Shown in pieces: positions 44,538 through 53,305 of a DNA stretch of 64,000 nt. Source of the DNA: Flectobacillus rivi (GTDB lineage Bacteria > Bacteroidota > Bacteroidia > Cytophagales > Spirosomataceae); contig NZ_JASHIE010000014.1 of the NCBI RefSeq assembly GCF_030056655.1, positions 124,001-188,000 of the forward strand, given 5' to 3'. Numbering within the stretch: position 1 is the stretch's first letter; each line of letters opens with the position of its first letter. The notes under the pieces were generated by a model that ran no database searches, was not told the origin of the DNA, and saw only the letters and a list, made by a program, of their open reading frames with translations. A program made the translations under genes and the position numbers.

Positions 44538-45628
44538 TTATCCCCTTTTTGAGCCTTCAAAATACCAATAAGCCTTATCATGATGATTTAAAAAGAATTT
44601 TTACCGAAACACTTGAAAAAGGTTGGTTTATCTTAGGGCAAGAGTTAGTCACATTTGAGAATCGCTTTGCTAGCTACTGTGAAACTAATTTCTGCTTAGG
44701 GGTAGCCAATGGTTTAGATGCTCTTACCATTATCCTAAAAGCCTGTAAATATCCTCCACAATCCGAAATAATTGTACCTGCTAATACTTACATTGCTACG
44801 ATTTTGGCTGTAATCAATGCTGGTCTAAAGCCTGTATTAGTCGAACCATCACAAGAGACTTATCTGATTGACCCCAATCAAATAAAACTAGCTATTACCA
44901 CTAATACTAAGGCTATCATGCTTACACATTTGTATGGAAAATGTTGTGAGATGACAGCTATTCAAGCTATTGCAGAAAAATATCAATTACACATCTTTGA
45001 AGATGCAGCGCAAGCTCATGGGGCTACGTACTTAGGTGTAAAAGCAGGCAATTTAGGTGATGCAGCAGGTTTTAGTTTTTATCCTTCCAAAAACCTTGGA
45101 GCATTGGGTGATGGTGGTGCGATTACTTGCAATAGTAAATCGCTTGCTCAAGCGTATCGACAACTTCGAAATTATGGTTCATCTCAAAAATATGTATTTG
45201 ATGAAGTTGGACTCAATAGTCGTTTAGATGAAATACAAGCTGCTTTTCTATCTCTTAAACTAGAACATTTGGATGGCGAAAATCTGTATCGTCAAAAAAT
45301 TGCTCGCCATTATCTAGAACAAATTCAAAACCCTTCAATCGTCCTTCCTCCATCTAATTCAATCGATGAGGATGCATGGCATTTATTTGTGATTAGAACC
45401 TCCGATAGGGACAAATTTCGTTCCTATTTAGCAGAGAATGGTATCGGAACTGACATACATTATCCCATTCCTCCACACAAACAAAAGGCACTTTCAGAGT
45501 TTAATCATCTCAGTTTTCCAATTACAGAAAAGATTCATCAAGAAGTACTCAGTATTCCTTTAAACCCTACTTTGCAAGAATTAGAAATTGAGTACATTAT
45601 CGAAAAAATCAATAATTTTAAAGGTTAG
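44534..45628 (+). CDS. DegT/DnrJ/EryC1 family sugar aminotransferase (FdtB-like)
   Basis: This 364-residue PLP enzyme has the family fold: ANGLDALTIILKA (about 57-69), VPANTYIATILAVINAGL, EDAAQAHGATYLG (about 156-168) and the PLP lysine in SFYPSKNLGALGDGGAI (Lys about 184). C-terminal IGTDIHYPIPPHKQ is typical. With the upstream ketoisomerase it should form a dTDP-3-amino-3,6-dideoxyhexose (Fuc3N or Qui3N type) for a surface polysaccharide or glycan. It overlaps the isomerase gene by 4 bases. The stereochemistry and later N-acylation cannot be inferred, because no acetyltransferase is adjacent. Confidence 0.88.
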   Translation: MIIPFLSLQNTNKPYHDDLKRIFTETLEKGWFILGQELVTFENRFASYCETNFCLGVANGLDALTIILKACKYPPQSEIIVPANTYIATILAVINAGLKPVLVEPSQETYLIDPNQIKLAITTNTKAIMLTHLYGKCCEMTAIQAIAEKYQLHIFEDAAQAHGATYLGVKAGNLGDAAGFSFYPSKNLGALGDGGAITCNSKSLAQAYRQLRNYGSSQKYVFDEVGLNSRLDEIQAAFLSLKLEHLDGENLYRQKIARHYLEQIQNPSIVLPPSNSIDEDAWHLFVIRTSDRDKFRSYLAENGIGTDIHYPIPPHKQKALSEFNHLSFPITEKIHQEVLSIPLNPTLQELEIEYIIEKINNFKG

Positions 45629-45681
45629 AGAGCATTCTCTTGAAATCTTTCCCAAAAAGTTATCATCCTTTCATTTAAGAT

Positions 45682-46587
45682 ATGCTATTATCAGTTGTAA
45701 TTCCTGTCTATAAAGGAGCGCAATCTATTGGTTCGTTGGTAAGTAAATTACATGAAACCTTACAGAGCGTTTCATTCGAAGTCGTTCTTGTAAACGACGG
45801 AAGTCCTGATAATTCTGAGGAAGTTTGTGCTGCATTGGCGCTCCGTTATCCAAGAGTAAGCTTTATTTCTTTGCGTAGAAATTTTGGAGAATTTAATGCG
45901 GTAATCTGTGGGCTTAACCATACGAAAGGGTATTTTGCTGTAATCATCGATGACGATTTCCAGAACCCTCCTAGTGAAATCCTAAAACTTTTACAGAAAG
46001 CTCAATCTGATAATCTAGATGTGGTTTATAGTTATTACGAAGATAAAAAGCATCATTATTTTCGCAATATTGGCAGCTGGCTCGTCAATCAAATGACAAC
46101 ATACCTTTTCGGAAAACCTAAAGATTTGTACTTGTCTAGCTTTAAACTTATTAAAAAAGAAGTGGTAACCGAAATCTGTAAATACACAGGACCTTACCCT
46201 TATATCGATGCATTAATTTTTCGGGTAACCAAAAATGTTGGTCGTGTTTTGGTTGAACATCATGCACGAACCGAAGGACAATCCAGTTATACCGTTCAAA
46301 AATTAGTCGCATTATTCCTATCCATTCTTTTTGGGTACTCACTTTTACCTGTTAGAATCATTCTCAGCACTGGGCTTATCACTCTCGGGTTAAGTTTTAT
46401 ACTTCTTTTGATACAACTTCTTGGTTTTATTGATTGTAGTGCCACTTTTTATGCCATTTCTATTTTAGGAAGTATTCAGATTACTGGACTAGGAATTATT
46501 GGCGAATATGTTGCCAAAGGCTTTTTGACCCAAAATAATCATCCACAATTTGTCATAAAATCAAAACATATCAACCATGCTGAATAG
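45682..46587 (+). CDS. GT2 family polyprenyl-phosphate-type glycosyltransferase
   Basis: This 301-residue protein has a GT-A catalytic domain (VVIPVYKGAQSIGSL; VLVNDGSPDNS at about 36-46; IDDDFQNPPSEI at about 94-105) and two C-terminal membrane segments (about 227-275), the layout of dolichol-phosphate mannose synthase, GtrB and ArnC relatives. It probably transfers a sugar from a nucleotide donor to undecaprenyl phosphate at the inner membrane, perhaps the amino sugar made by the two preceding enzymes (inference). It overlaps the following methyltransferase gene by 11 bases and is 53 bases after the aminotransferase gene. Confidence 0.85.
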   Translation: MLLSVVIPVYKGAQSIGSLVSKLHETLQSVSFEVVLVNDGSPDNSEEVCAALALRYPRVSFISLRRNFGEFNAVICGLNHTKGYFAVIIDDDFQNPPSEILKLLQKAQSDNLDVVYSYYEDKKHHYFRNIGSWLVNQMTTYLFGKPKDLYLSSFKLIKKEVVTEICKYTGPYPYIDALIFRVTKNVGRVLVEHHARTEGQSSYTVQKLVALFLSILFGYSLLPVRIILSTGLITLGLSFILLLIQLLGFIDCSATFYAISILGSIQITGLGIIGEYVAKGFLTQNNHPQFVIKSKHINHAE

Positions 46588-47338
46588 TAGTCACGAAGAA
46601 TACAAAATGATGTTTGAGGTAGAGGAAAAACTCTGGTGGTATCAAACGCTACATCAAAGGGTATTGGAAGGTATTGTCGAGAATTTTGGACAAAATAAGG
46701 AAATTCAGATATTAGATGTTGGTGCTGGTACAGGAGGATTATTAACCTTTCTACAAAAACAAGGATATACGAATATTCAAGGTATAGATTATTCGGAATC
46801 GTCTCTAAGTTTTTGTCAACAGCGTGGCTTAAACGTTCAGAAAATGAATGCTGCCGAATTGGGTAATCATTTTCCCAATGAATCTTTTGATGTAATTGTT
46901 TGCAATGATGTCGTATATTGTCTTGACTCAGAGGCTATTAAAAGTACTTTAGCGGGGATTGCAAAATTACTTCGACCGAAAGGCGTTTTTTTAACAAATA
47001 ACAATGCCTTTGATATGTTCTTCGGGACTCATGATATCGCTGTGGGAGGTAAACATCGTTTTACCAAATCTACGTATGCACAGTATTTGCCAGCCACTCT
47101 AACCATAGAGAAACATACCTATTGGCCATTTTTTTTATCTCCACTCATCTTGGCAGTACGTAAGTTACAACAACTACAACTTAAATTAAATTTGATTGAT
47201 AAAACTCAAATTGTATCGGATGTGTCTCTTCCCAGTGCAGGTATCAATCAATTGTTTTATCAGTGTTCAAGGATAGAAAGAAGGCTATTTGATTCAACTC
47301 CGTTTGGTAGCTCTGTATTCTTGACTATCAAAAAGTAA
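46577..47338 (+). CDS. Class I SAM-dependent methyltransferase
   Basis: This 253-residue protein has a methyltransferase core with motif I ILDVGAGTGGLLTFL (about 43-57), GIDYSESSLSFC, and motif IV-like DVIVCNDVVYCLD (about 97-109). The N-terminal HEEYKMMFEVEEKLWWYQTLH block is often seen in methyltransferases of polysaccharide clusters. The substrate is unknown; given the overlapping GT2 gene, it may be a lipid-linked sugar or glycan. It is the last gene of the operon, and its stop codon abuts the stop codon of the convergent gene with no intervening base. Confidence 0.8.
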   Translation: MLNSSHEEYKMMFEVEEKLWWYQTLHQRVLEGIVENFGQNKEIQILDVGAGTGGLLTFLQKQGYTNIQGIDYSESSLSFCQQRGLNVQKMNAAELGNHFPNESFDVIVCNDVVYCLDSEAIKSTLAGIAKLLRPKGVFLTNNNAFDMFFGTHDIAVGGKHRFTKSTYAQYLPATLTIEKHTYWPFFLSPLILAVRKLQQLQLKLNLIDKTQIVSDVSLPSAGINQLFYQCSRIERRLFDSTPFGSSVFLTIKK

Positions 47339-48805
47339 TTATTTTTTCAAAAGGTATTTATCAAAAAAGCCATCTTTTTTCAAACAATACTCTTTAATTG
47401 CCGTAGAGTCGCCATAAGCACTTTCCTGAAAAGAGAGCATTGAGGTATAATTATTTATAAAAGGTTTTGCAATCGTAGTTTGAGGCTTACTTGGAGATAT
47501 TGCTAAACCGAAATTACGTATCGAATGTAGCCCTCCTAATAAAATGTATATGGCTAAAAAATAAACGGTCCATTTCTTTTTTTTCCAATAATACATAATC
47601 CAAATACTGATACAACAAGACATGATAGTAAACGCTGGTATCACACCACGAATGTTCAAATCATTGTAGAGTCCTACTCGATAAATACCAAATATCATAA
47701 TTAAACACATACACCCATAGATTAATGGGCTCCAGTCGAATGGCTCAGTTCGAATAAAACAATACCAAATACCTACATTTGCGAGCACATAGATGGCATA
47801 GTAAACTATCCATAACGAACTGCCCGCTTGCCAAATAAAGCCTGTATTTCCGCTATTCACTCCTTCGGTACTGATAAAGTAAATCATAAGAGGTAGGAAA
47901 GCTGTCACTAACCCTATCATTCCGAATAATTCAGGCAGCCTCTCTTGAAGGAAAAGTGTCTGGAAGTCTTTTAAAAAAAGAATTAATACAAAAGGAAATA
48001 AACCGATACTCGCTAAAGGACTCCAATACATGGTTGAAAGTAGCATTAACAAGAGCTCAGGTCGGTTAATTTTCTTGCTTAAAAACGCCTCTAAAATAAA
48101 ACAAGCCCCCAATACAGCGGGTAAAGTATGTTGAGGAGCCCAAGCCCAGTTATCTTCAAATTTGGAAAGCACAAGATAAAAATCGTTGATAAGAATAAAA
48201 TAGTGCGGAAATACCTCTCGATGCCATCCTATCAAATCAATCAAGGCATATATTATCCAAGCATTTGGAAATATTATGACTAATACGACCAATAAACCTC
48301 CGTTCTTTTTTACAAAAGTGCTTATCCACAATAACGCAAAAAATAAACCTAAAACACTCCATGCCAAAGCAAAATAGCGGGCACTCTCCAAAGAGAACCA
48401 TTTTGCAAGCTGCGCTACGGGTAGATAATATCCTAGATAATAGCACATGTGTACTTTGTAGTGAGCATAATACAAAGGCCAATCATGCTGAATCAAATCA
48501 TAATATTTGAAATTATTAGCAACAAAGTCAGACTCTTGTCTCTTAAACTCTCCTATCCCTAATAATACATTCACACCTATTGCTAAAGTCAATATCCCCA
48601 CGATATGAGCCCAACCATAATACTGAGCAGACACTTCTCTAATATCATTTGCTATATCTTTTTTCACATACCAAAAGAAATAGGTAATCATCAAGATACT
48701 AGCACTTATCCCCACACTAAGGTTGACCCAAGTCAATAAAAACAAGATGGATGGAATAAGAAGATAGATAAGCGAAGCGTACTTTAAGGTTCGAATCAAG
48801 TTCAT
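47339..48805 (-). CDS. Polytopic membrane protein of unknown function
   Basis: This 488-residue protein has about 11-12 hydrophobic segments through nearly its whole length. After the third, an acidic stretch GEFKRQESDFVANN (about 85-98) would face the outside, and a short C-terminal soluble tail ends in a Lys-rich CLKKDGFFDKYLLKK. The layout recalls O-antigen ligase or GT-C-like enzymes, but no specific signature is seen. It begins 48 bases downstream of the proB stop, from which a hairpin terminator separates it. It converges end-to-end with the methyltransferase gene, with zero bases between the two stop codons. Confidence 0.7.
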   Translation of the reverse strand: MNLIRTLKYASLIYLLIPSILFLLTWVNLSVGISASILMITYFFWYVKKDIANDIREVSAQYYGWAHIVGILTLAIGVNVLLGIGEFKRQESDFVANNFKYYDLIQHDWPLYYAHYKVHMCYYLGYYLPVAQLAKWFSLESARYFALAWSVLGLFFALLWISTFVKKNGGLLVVLVIIFPNAWIIYALIDLIGWHREVFPHYFILINDFYLVLSKFEDNWAWAPQHTLPAVLGACFILEAFLSKKINRPELLLMLLSTMYWSPLASIGLFPFVLILFLKDFQTLFLQERLPELFGMIGLVTAFLPLMIYFISTEGVNSGNTGFIWQAGSSLWIVYYAIYVLANVGIWYCFIRTEPFDWSPLIYGCMCLIMIFGIYRVGLYNDLNIRGVIPAFTIMSCCISIWIMYYWKKKKWTVYFLAIYILLGGLHSIRNFGLAISPSKPQTTIAKPFINNYTSMLSFQESAYGDSTAIKEYCLKKDGFFDKYLLKK

Positions 48806-48827
48806 AAGCAGGTAAAGAAGGCAAAGA

Positions 48828-48848
48828 AAAGGGCCTCTTCGGCCCTTT
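48828..48848 (-). terminator. Terminator after proB
   Basis: AAAGGGCC (48828-48835) pairs with GGCCCTTT (48841-48848) around a 5-base loop; on the minus strand the stem is followed by TCTTT. It lies between proB and the downstream membrane-protein gene. Confidence 0.75.
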
Positions 48849-48853
48849 CAATT

Positions 48854-49888
48854 TTATAATAATACAATTTCGTCGGCGTTGGCTACCTCAAAATTTTGGG
48901 TTTTGAGATTCTGTGCAATCACTAAAGATGACTCTCTCGCTCTTGCAATAGCTATTACGTTTGTAGCTTGGTCTAAGATTTCAAAAACTTCTCCTCTTTC
49001 AAATTCTCCATCAACTTCAGTTATACCAACCGCTAATAAACTTTTTCGTTTGTTTAGCGCTTCTACAGCACCTGCATCTATTACGACATTACCAGAAATA
49101 ATACTTCCACTGCCTAGCCATTTTTGGCGAGCCGTCAAGCTAGCTTCTTGAGGGGCAAACACTGTTCCTATCTTTTCAGCAACCGCCTCGATAATCCCAT
49201 TTGGCTTGTTCATCCCAAAAATTACCACTTTGATTCCCATGCGGGTAGCCAAACGGGTATAATTCAGTTTTGAAACCATACCCCCCAATCCTAAAGCAGA
49301 CTTATCAGTATCTACAAATCCTAAGACCTTCTCATCAATTTGTTCAACAAAACGAATAATCTGTTTTTGGTCATCTAGTAAGCCCCCCACAGATGTACAA
49401 AGCAACAAAGCTGAAGCACCAAAACCTGTGGCGATTAGTGTAGCCAATTCGTCATTATCAGAAAACTTCAACTCCAAATTACTTACTACGTCATTTTCAT
49501 TGGCAATCGGAATAATGCCGTTATCCCATAACTCTTGGTAGGTCTCTTTCAGTTGTAAAAACTGATTACGATTGGCAAAATGTTGTCGCTCGCAAAGGCT
49601 TTGAGCAATGGCAATGTCATATTGAGAAAAATAATTGGTGTATTTGGCCAACAACAAAGGATTACCAATAGCTGCCGCAGCCTTGCGCTCGGTGATTGTT
49701 CCTTTATATTCTTTGATAAAGCCTTTTCCTGCTCCTACTGCACCTGAGGATACTAATACGATATGATAATCCTGATGAAGAATTGCTACTTGTCGAGCAA
49801 TTTCTTGCAAAACAGCCTCGTTCAATTCTCCACTTTTATGCGTAATGGAGGCTGTTCCAAATTTGATAACTAAAACTGGTTTTGACAT
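48854..49888 (-). CDS. proB: Glutamate 5-kinase
   Basis: ProB phosphorylates glutamate at the gamma-carboxylate, the first step of proline synthesis. The 344-residue protein has an amino-acid kinase domain (about 1-245: VLVIKFGTASIT, VLVSSGAVGAGKG, ANENDVV, FSDNDELATLIA, LGLGGMVSKL) and a C-terminal PUA domain (about 265-344), the standard long form. The partner proA (glutamyl phosphate reductase) is not in the window. A TATCTTTG -7 element on the minus strand (49968-49961) lies 73 bases upstream of the start. Confidence 0.95.
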   Translation of the reverse strand: MSKPVLVIKFGTASITHKSGELNEAVLQEIARQVAILHQDYHIVLVSSGAVGAGKGFIKEYKGTITERKAAAAIGNPLLLAKYTNYFSQYDIAIAQSLCERQHFANRNQFLQLKETYQELWDNGIIPIANENDVVSNLELKFSDNDELATLIATGFGASALLLCTSVGGLLDDQKQIIRFVEQIDEKVLGFVDTDKSALGLGGMVSKLNYTRLATRMGIKVVIFGMNKPNGIIEAVAEKIGTVFAPQEASLTARQKWLGSGSIISGNVVIDAGAVEALNKRKSLLAVGITEVDGEFERGEVFEILDQATNVIAIARARESSLVIAQNLKTQNFEVANADEIVLL

Positions 49889-49960
49889 TTTATATAAATT
49901 CTATCATACTGGGGTTAACAGAACAATGCGTTCTCATAATAACTGTTGACAGTTATACCA

Positions 49961-49968
49961 CAAAGATA
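49961..49968 (-). promoter_or_regulatory. Candidate -7 element for proB
   Basis: Minus-strand TATCTTTG is a full TAnnTTTG match, preceded by a TTTTG at a shorter than usual distance (14 bases). The call rests on the -7 element. Confidence 0.4.
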
Positions 49969-50023
49969 GAGGAATGAAAAAACAAAAGAATCATATGCCT
50001 TGATTTTCATATCTCTCAACTCA

Positions 50024-50656
50024 TTATCCTTCTGTCTGATTTGGGTCAAAATAAATACTGGGAGTGTCAGGGACGAAACTTCTAGGCTGTTGGATTCCTT
50101 TTCGTAGCAACAATAAATAATCTGCTCTAGGAATTTCAATAGCGCCATATCTTTTCACATTGTCGTTGATAAACTGTGTATCGAGCAACTCATATTGTTG
50201 CTTTCGCAGGTTTTCAATTAAATAGTGAAAAGCCACTTTCGAAGAATTAGGTTCTAGATAAAACATAGATTCACCAAAGTACACTCCTCCTATTGCTACA
50301 CCATAAAGCCCGCCGACAAGTCTGTCACCTATGTAAGCCTCCACAGAATGAGCCATACCCATTTGATGCAAATCGCAATATGCCTGTATAATTTCTTCCG
50401 AAATCCATGTTTCAGGCTCGCCATTACGTGGTAGGGCACAATGGCGCATCACCGCTTCAAAATCTCGATTGATATGAATCTCAAACAAATTCTTATTCAA
50501 AATTGGTCGTAAAGACTTTGCGGGTTTATAGGTGTCGATAGGAATAATGGCACGTGGGTCTGGCGAATACCAATACAAAGAGCCGTCGGTATCGGCCATT
50601 GGGAATATGCCATTCATGTATCCATACATCAAATCTTCCGCTGTTAATTCATCCAT
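50024..50656 (-). CDS. aat: Leucyl/phenylalanyl-tRNA-protein transferase
   Basis: Aat adds Leu or Phe from charged tRNA to proteins with N-terminal Arg or Lys, marking them for ClpS-ClpAP degradation. The 210-residue protein has the family blocks AEDLMYGYMNGIFPMAD (about 5-21), WYSPDPRAIIP (about 29-39), ISEEIIQAYCDLHQMGMAHSVE (about 87-108), and GGLYGVAIGGVYFGESMFY (about 115-133). The length is normal. It is transcribed toward proB, 135 bases away, and is divergent from the arginine cluster. Confidence 0.93.
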   Translation of the reverse strand: MDELTAEDLMYGYMNGIFPMADTDGSLYWYSPDPRAIIPIDTYKPAKSLRPILNKNLFEIHINRDFEAVMRHCALPRNGEPETWISEEIIQAYCDLHQMGMAHSVEAYIGDRLVGGLYGVAIGGVYFGESMFYLEPNSSKVAFHYLIENLRKQQYELLDTQFINDNVKRYGAIEIPRADYLLLLRKGIQQPRSFVPDTPSIYFDPNQTEG

Positions 50657-50934
50657 TTTTAATATTTATCAATTGGCAAATCAAAGTGTTTTTCAGTGAC
50701 AGAATAGATTTTTTTTCTAAAATTCTCCAGTAATTTCACTCAAATGCCTCTAGTTTATTAGTGCCTCTCAAATCAATTTTAGGGAATTATTAGCATATTT
50801 CCAAACTCAAACCTCTTAAGCTATTAATGGGTAGCTATAAGTATAAATACTCCCAAAAAACATTCAATAAGTCCAATAAATGGTACTCAATAGAGATGTA
50901 TAGTATTAAATTTTCAAACTATTAAAAAAAAATC

Positions 50935-50966
50935 TTGCATCTTACATTTTGTTTTGGTAAACTTTG
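50935..50966 (+). promoter_or_regulatory. Candidate promoter for the arginine cluster
   Basis: TTG (50935-50937) lies 20 bases before TAAACTTTG (50958-50966), a near match to TAnnTTTG with one extra base. Transcription would start about 295 bases before the first gene. Confidence 0.4.
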
Positions 50967-51110
50967 CACGATTTTTAGTTTTAATACTTACAAAAAAATA
51001 ACAGGTCGTCCTAAATTAAGTAAAAAAACACTTGAGCTTTCAAGCGATTTTCACACAACCTTACAATACCATAGTGAAAAACCTTTTTTTACATATCATC
51101 GTTGAGCCTA

Positions 51111-51183
51111 CTGCGTTACCACGCAGGCGACCATTCTTTTTTAGGGTTTGACCCTAACTCTTCCTTTGCTTGCCTATGTGGCA
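51111..51183 (+). promoter_or_regulatory. Triple-hairpin leader upstream of arginine genes
   Basis: Hairpin 1: CTGCGT (51111-51116) / ACGCAG (51121-51126), loop TACC. Hairpin 2: TTAGGGT (51141-51147) / ACCCTAA (51151-51157), loop TTG. Hairpin 3: TGCC (51171-51174) / GGCA (51180-51183), loop of five. The first two are perfect. I cannot match this to a known riboswitch class. A cis-acting RNA is an inference. Confidence 0.4.
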
Positions 51184-51268
51184 GGTTATCTCATTATCTA
51201 GTTTATTTTCTGTTTTTATCGAATTAACTCCTTGAACCGTAGCAGGTTAACGCTATCGCTATCATTCA

Positions 51269-51988
51269 ATGAATCAATATAAAGTTCAGGTCGCATCCGC
51301 TGAACACTTACATCTGGCTGAGGCTATTTGCCTTGAAATGGAAGAATCCGCTAAAGCTCGCGGAACAGGAATCGCTAAGCGTTCTCCACAATATTTACGT
51401 GATAAAATCAACGAAGGAAAGGCTATCATCGCTATCGATGATAACGGCGCTTTTGTTGGCTTTTGCTATATCGAAACTTGGGAACACGGTAAATTCGTAG
51501 CAAACTCAGGTTTGATTGTAAAGCCTGAATGGCGTAAATATGGTGTTGCTAAGGCTGTAAAAGCCAAAGCATTTGAGTTGTCTCGTAGCAAATATCCTGA
51601 TGCCAAAATCATTGGTATTACTACCTCGTTGGCAGTAATGAAAATTAACTCAGAATTGGGTTATGAGCCTACCACTTTCAGCGAACTACCTGTTGACGAT
51701 GCCTTCTGGAAAGGTTGTCAGTCATGTGTCAACTATGATGTACTTTCTCGTACCGACCGTAAGCATTGCTTGTGTACAGGGATGATTTTTGACCCAGAAT
51801 GGGAGAAAAAAGCTAAGCAACGTGAAGCTGAAACCCTTGTTACAAGCGAGTCTGAGCCTGCACGTGGCAATTGGGACTTCTTGAAAGATGTAAAAGTACT
51901 TGAACGTTTACTTTCTATTAAAGAAAAAATGTTCTTGAAAATGGCAGAAAGAAGCAAAGAACGTAAGTTAAGAAGAGGTATTGCCTAA
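51269..51988 (+). CDS. GNAT family acyltransferase, probable N-acylglutamate synthase of arginine synthesis
   Basis: This 239-residue protein has a GNAT fold (about 5-140), with acyl-CoA-binding region ANSGLIVKPEWRKYGVAKAV (about 79-98) containing a variant of the Q/RxxGxG/A loop (RKYGVA). A four-cysteine cluster (Cys150, 153, 167, 169; C-x2-C-x13-C-x-C) looks like a metal site. It leads a cluster with argG, argC and argD, and no classical argA or argJ is present. Bacteroides makes arginine through N-succinylated intermediates, and a GNAT enzyme serving as N-succinylglutamate synthase has been described there; this gene is the natural candidate here. Whether it uses succinyl-CoA or acetyl-CoA is unknown. 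Confidence 0.75.
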   Translation: MNQYKVQVASAEHLHLAEAICLEMEESAKARGTGIAKRSPQYLRDKINEGKAIIAIDDNGAFVGFCYIETWEHGKFVANSGLIVKPEWRKYGVAKAVKAKAFELSRSKYPDAKIIGITTSLAVMKINSELGYEPTTFSELPVDDAFWKGCQSCVNYDVLSRTDRKHCLCTGMIFDPEWEKKAKQREAETLVTSESEPARGNWDFLKDVKVLERLLSIKEKMFLKMAERSKERKLRRGIA

Positions 51989-52084
51989 TAAAAAGCCAAA
52001 ATCAAGCATTAATTGAAGTGTATCTTGATCATATAAACAACCAGAAAGTAAGGTACTGTTAAGCCATTCTTTCGAAATAAAAAA

Positions 52085-53287
52085 ATGAGTAAACCAAAAG
52101 TATTATTAGCATTTTCAGGAGGCCTTGATACCTCTTTTTGCGTGAAATATCTTTCAGAAGACCGTGGTTATGAAGTACATTCTGCCTTGGTAAACACAGG
52201 AGGTTTTTCAGCAGAAGAATTGAAAGACATTGAAGAAAAAGCCTACGGATTGGGCGTGGTATCACACGTAACATTAGATGTAGTTGAAAAATACTACAAT
52301 GATTGTATTCGCTATATGGTATTTGGTAATGTATTGAAAAACAATACTTATCCATTATCAGTATCTGCCGAACGTGTTTTCCAAGCTACTGCCGTGGCAG
52401 AGTATGCTAACCAAATTGGTGCCAAAGCCATTGCTCACGGAAGTACAGGCGCAGGCAACGACCAAGTACGTTTTGACGTTGTATTCAGAATTTTATCTCC
52501 AGAGGTAGAAATCATCACTCCTATTCGTGACCTTAAACTGTCGCGCGAAGCCGAAATCGAATACCTTAAAGAAAAAGGTGTGGTAAGAGAATGGCATAAA
52601 GCGGCTTACTCAATCAATAAAGGATTGTGGGGAACATCAGTTGGAGGGAAAGAAACACTTACTTCAAATGGATATTTGCCAGAGGAAGCTTGGCCAACAC
52701 AAGTAACCAAATCTGGTGAAGAAACTGTAAAATTACATTTCGAAAAAGGTGAATTAGTAGGTCTTAACGGTGAAACATTATCACCAGTTGAAGCCATAGT
52801 TAAGCTTAATGAAATTGCTGCTCCTTATGGTATTGGTCGTGATATTCACGTGGGAGATACAATCATTGGTATCAAAGGTCGTGTAGGTTTCGAAGCGGCA
52901 GCACCATTGTTGATTATCAAAGCTCATCACTTGCTTGAAAAACATACCTTAACGAAGCAACAACTTTACTGGAAACAAAATATTGCTGAAATGTATGGCA
53001 CTATGCTACACGAAGGGCAATTCTTGGAGCCAGTAATGCGTAACTTCGAAACATTCTTGGCAGATACCCAAGATAACGTTTCGGGTGTTGTTGAAATTCA
53101 TTTGGCACCATACCGTTACTTTGTAGTAGGTATCGAATCACAGTATGACTTAATGTCTTCTGTATTTGGTTCTTATGGTGAAATGAATAATGCTTGGACA
53201 GGTGATGATGTCCGAGGATTCTCTAAAATTGTGTCGAATCAAACAATGATTCACCGTAAAGTTACAGACTTAGCCCAACAGCAATAA
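52085..53287 (+). CDS. argG: Argininosuccinate synthase
   Basis: ArgG condenses citrulline and aspartate with ATP, the penultimate arginine step, in the cytoplasm. The 400-residue protein has the PP-loop AFSGGLDTSFCVKYL (about 9-23), HGSTGAGNDQVRFD (about 119-132), and SINKGLWGTSVGGKET, with a C-terminal segment HLAPYRYFVVGIESQYDLM. The sequence is typical of the Bacteroidota form. It follows the GNAT gene by 96 bases and precedes argC by 90 bases; a strong hairpin lies in the second gap. Confidence 0.97.
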   Translation: MSKPKVLLAFSGGLDTSFCVKYLSEDRGYEVHSALVNTGGFSAEELKDIEEKAYGLGVVSHVTLDVVEKYYNDCIRYMVFGNVLKNNTYPLSVSAERVFQATAVAEYANQIGAKAIAHGSTGAGNDQVRFDVVFRILSPEVEIITPIRDLKLSREAEIEYLKEKGVVREWHKAAYSINKGLWGTSVGGKETLTSNGYLPEEAWPTQVTKSGEETVKLHFEKGELVGLNGETLSPVEAIVKLNEIAAPYGIGRDIHVGDTIIGIKGRVGFEAAAPLLIIKAHHLLEKHTLTKQQLYWKQNIAEMYGTMLHEGQFLEPVMRNFETFLADTQDNVSGVVEIHLAPYRYFVVGIESQYDLMSSVFGSYGEMNNAWTGDDVRGFSKIVSNQTMIHRKVTDLAQQQ

Positions 53288-53305
53288 GAATATTTGTTTT
53301 ACTTC

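Larger units (their letters stand above)
50657..51268. other. Gene-free stretch with arginine-operon promoter and structured leader
   Basis: This 612-base gap holds no convincing gene. The left part is AT-rich. From the candidate promoter at 50935-50966 a leader of about 300 nt runs to the GNAT start codon and contains three successive short hairpins (51111-51126, 51141-51157, 51171-51183), followed by GCAGGTTA words at 51181-51188 and 51242-51249. A 19-codon frame (51176-51235) is not Arg-rich and lacks leader-peptide character. Confidence 0.55.

Noticed and set aside
49915..50148. 77-codon minus-strand frame overlapping the aat 3' end
   Set aside because: It overlaps the conserved aat coding sequence in another frame and has no recognisable feature.
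51176..51235. 19-codon frame that might be an arginine leader peptide
   Set aside because: It contains no arginine codons, so it does not fit ribosome-stalling attenuation by arginine.
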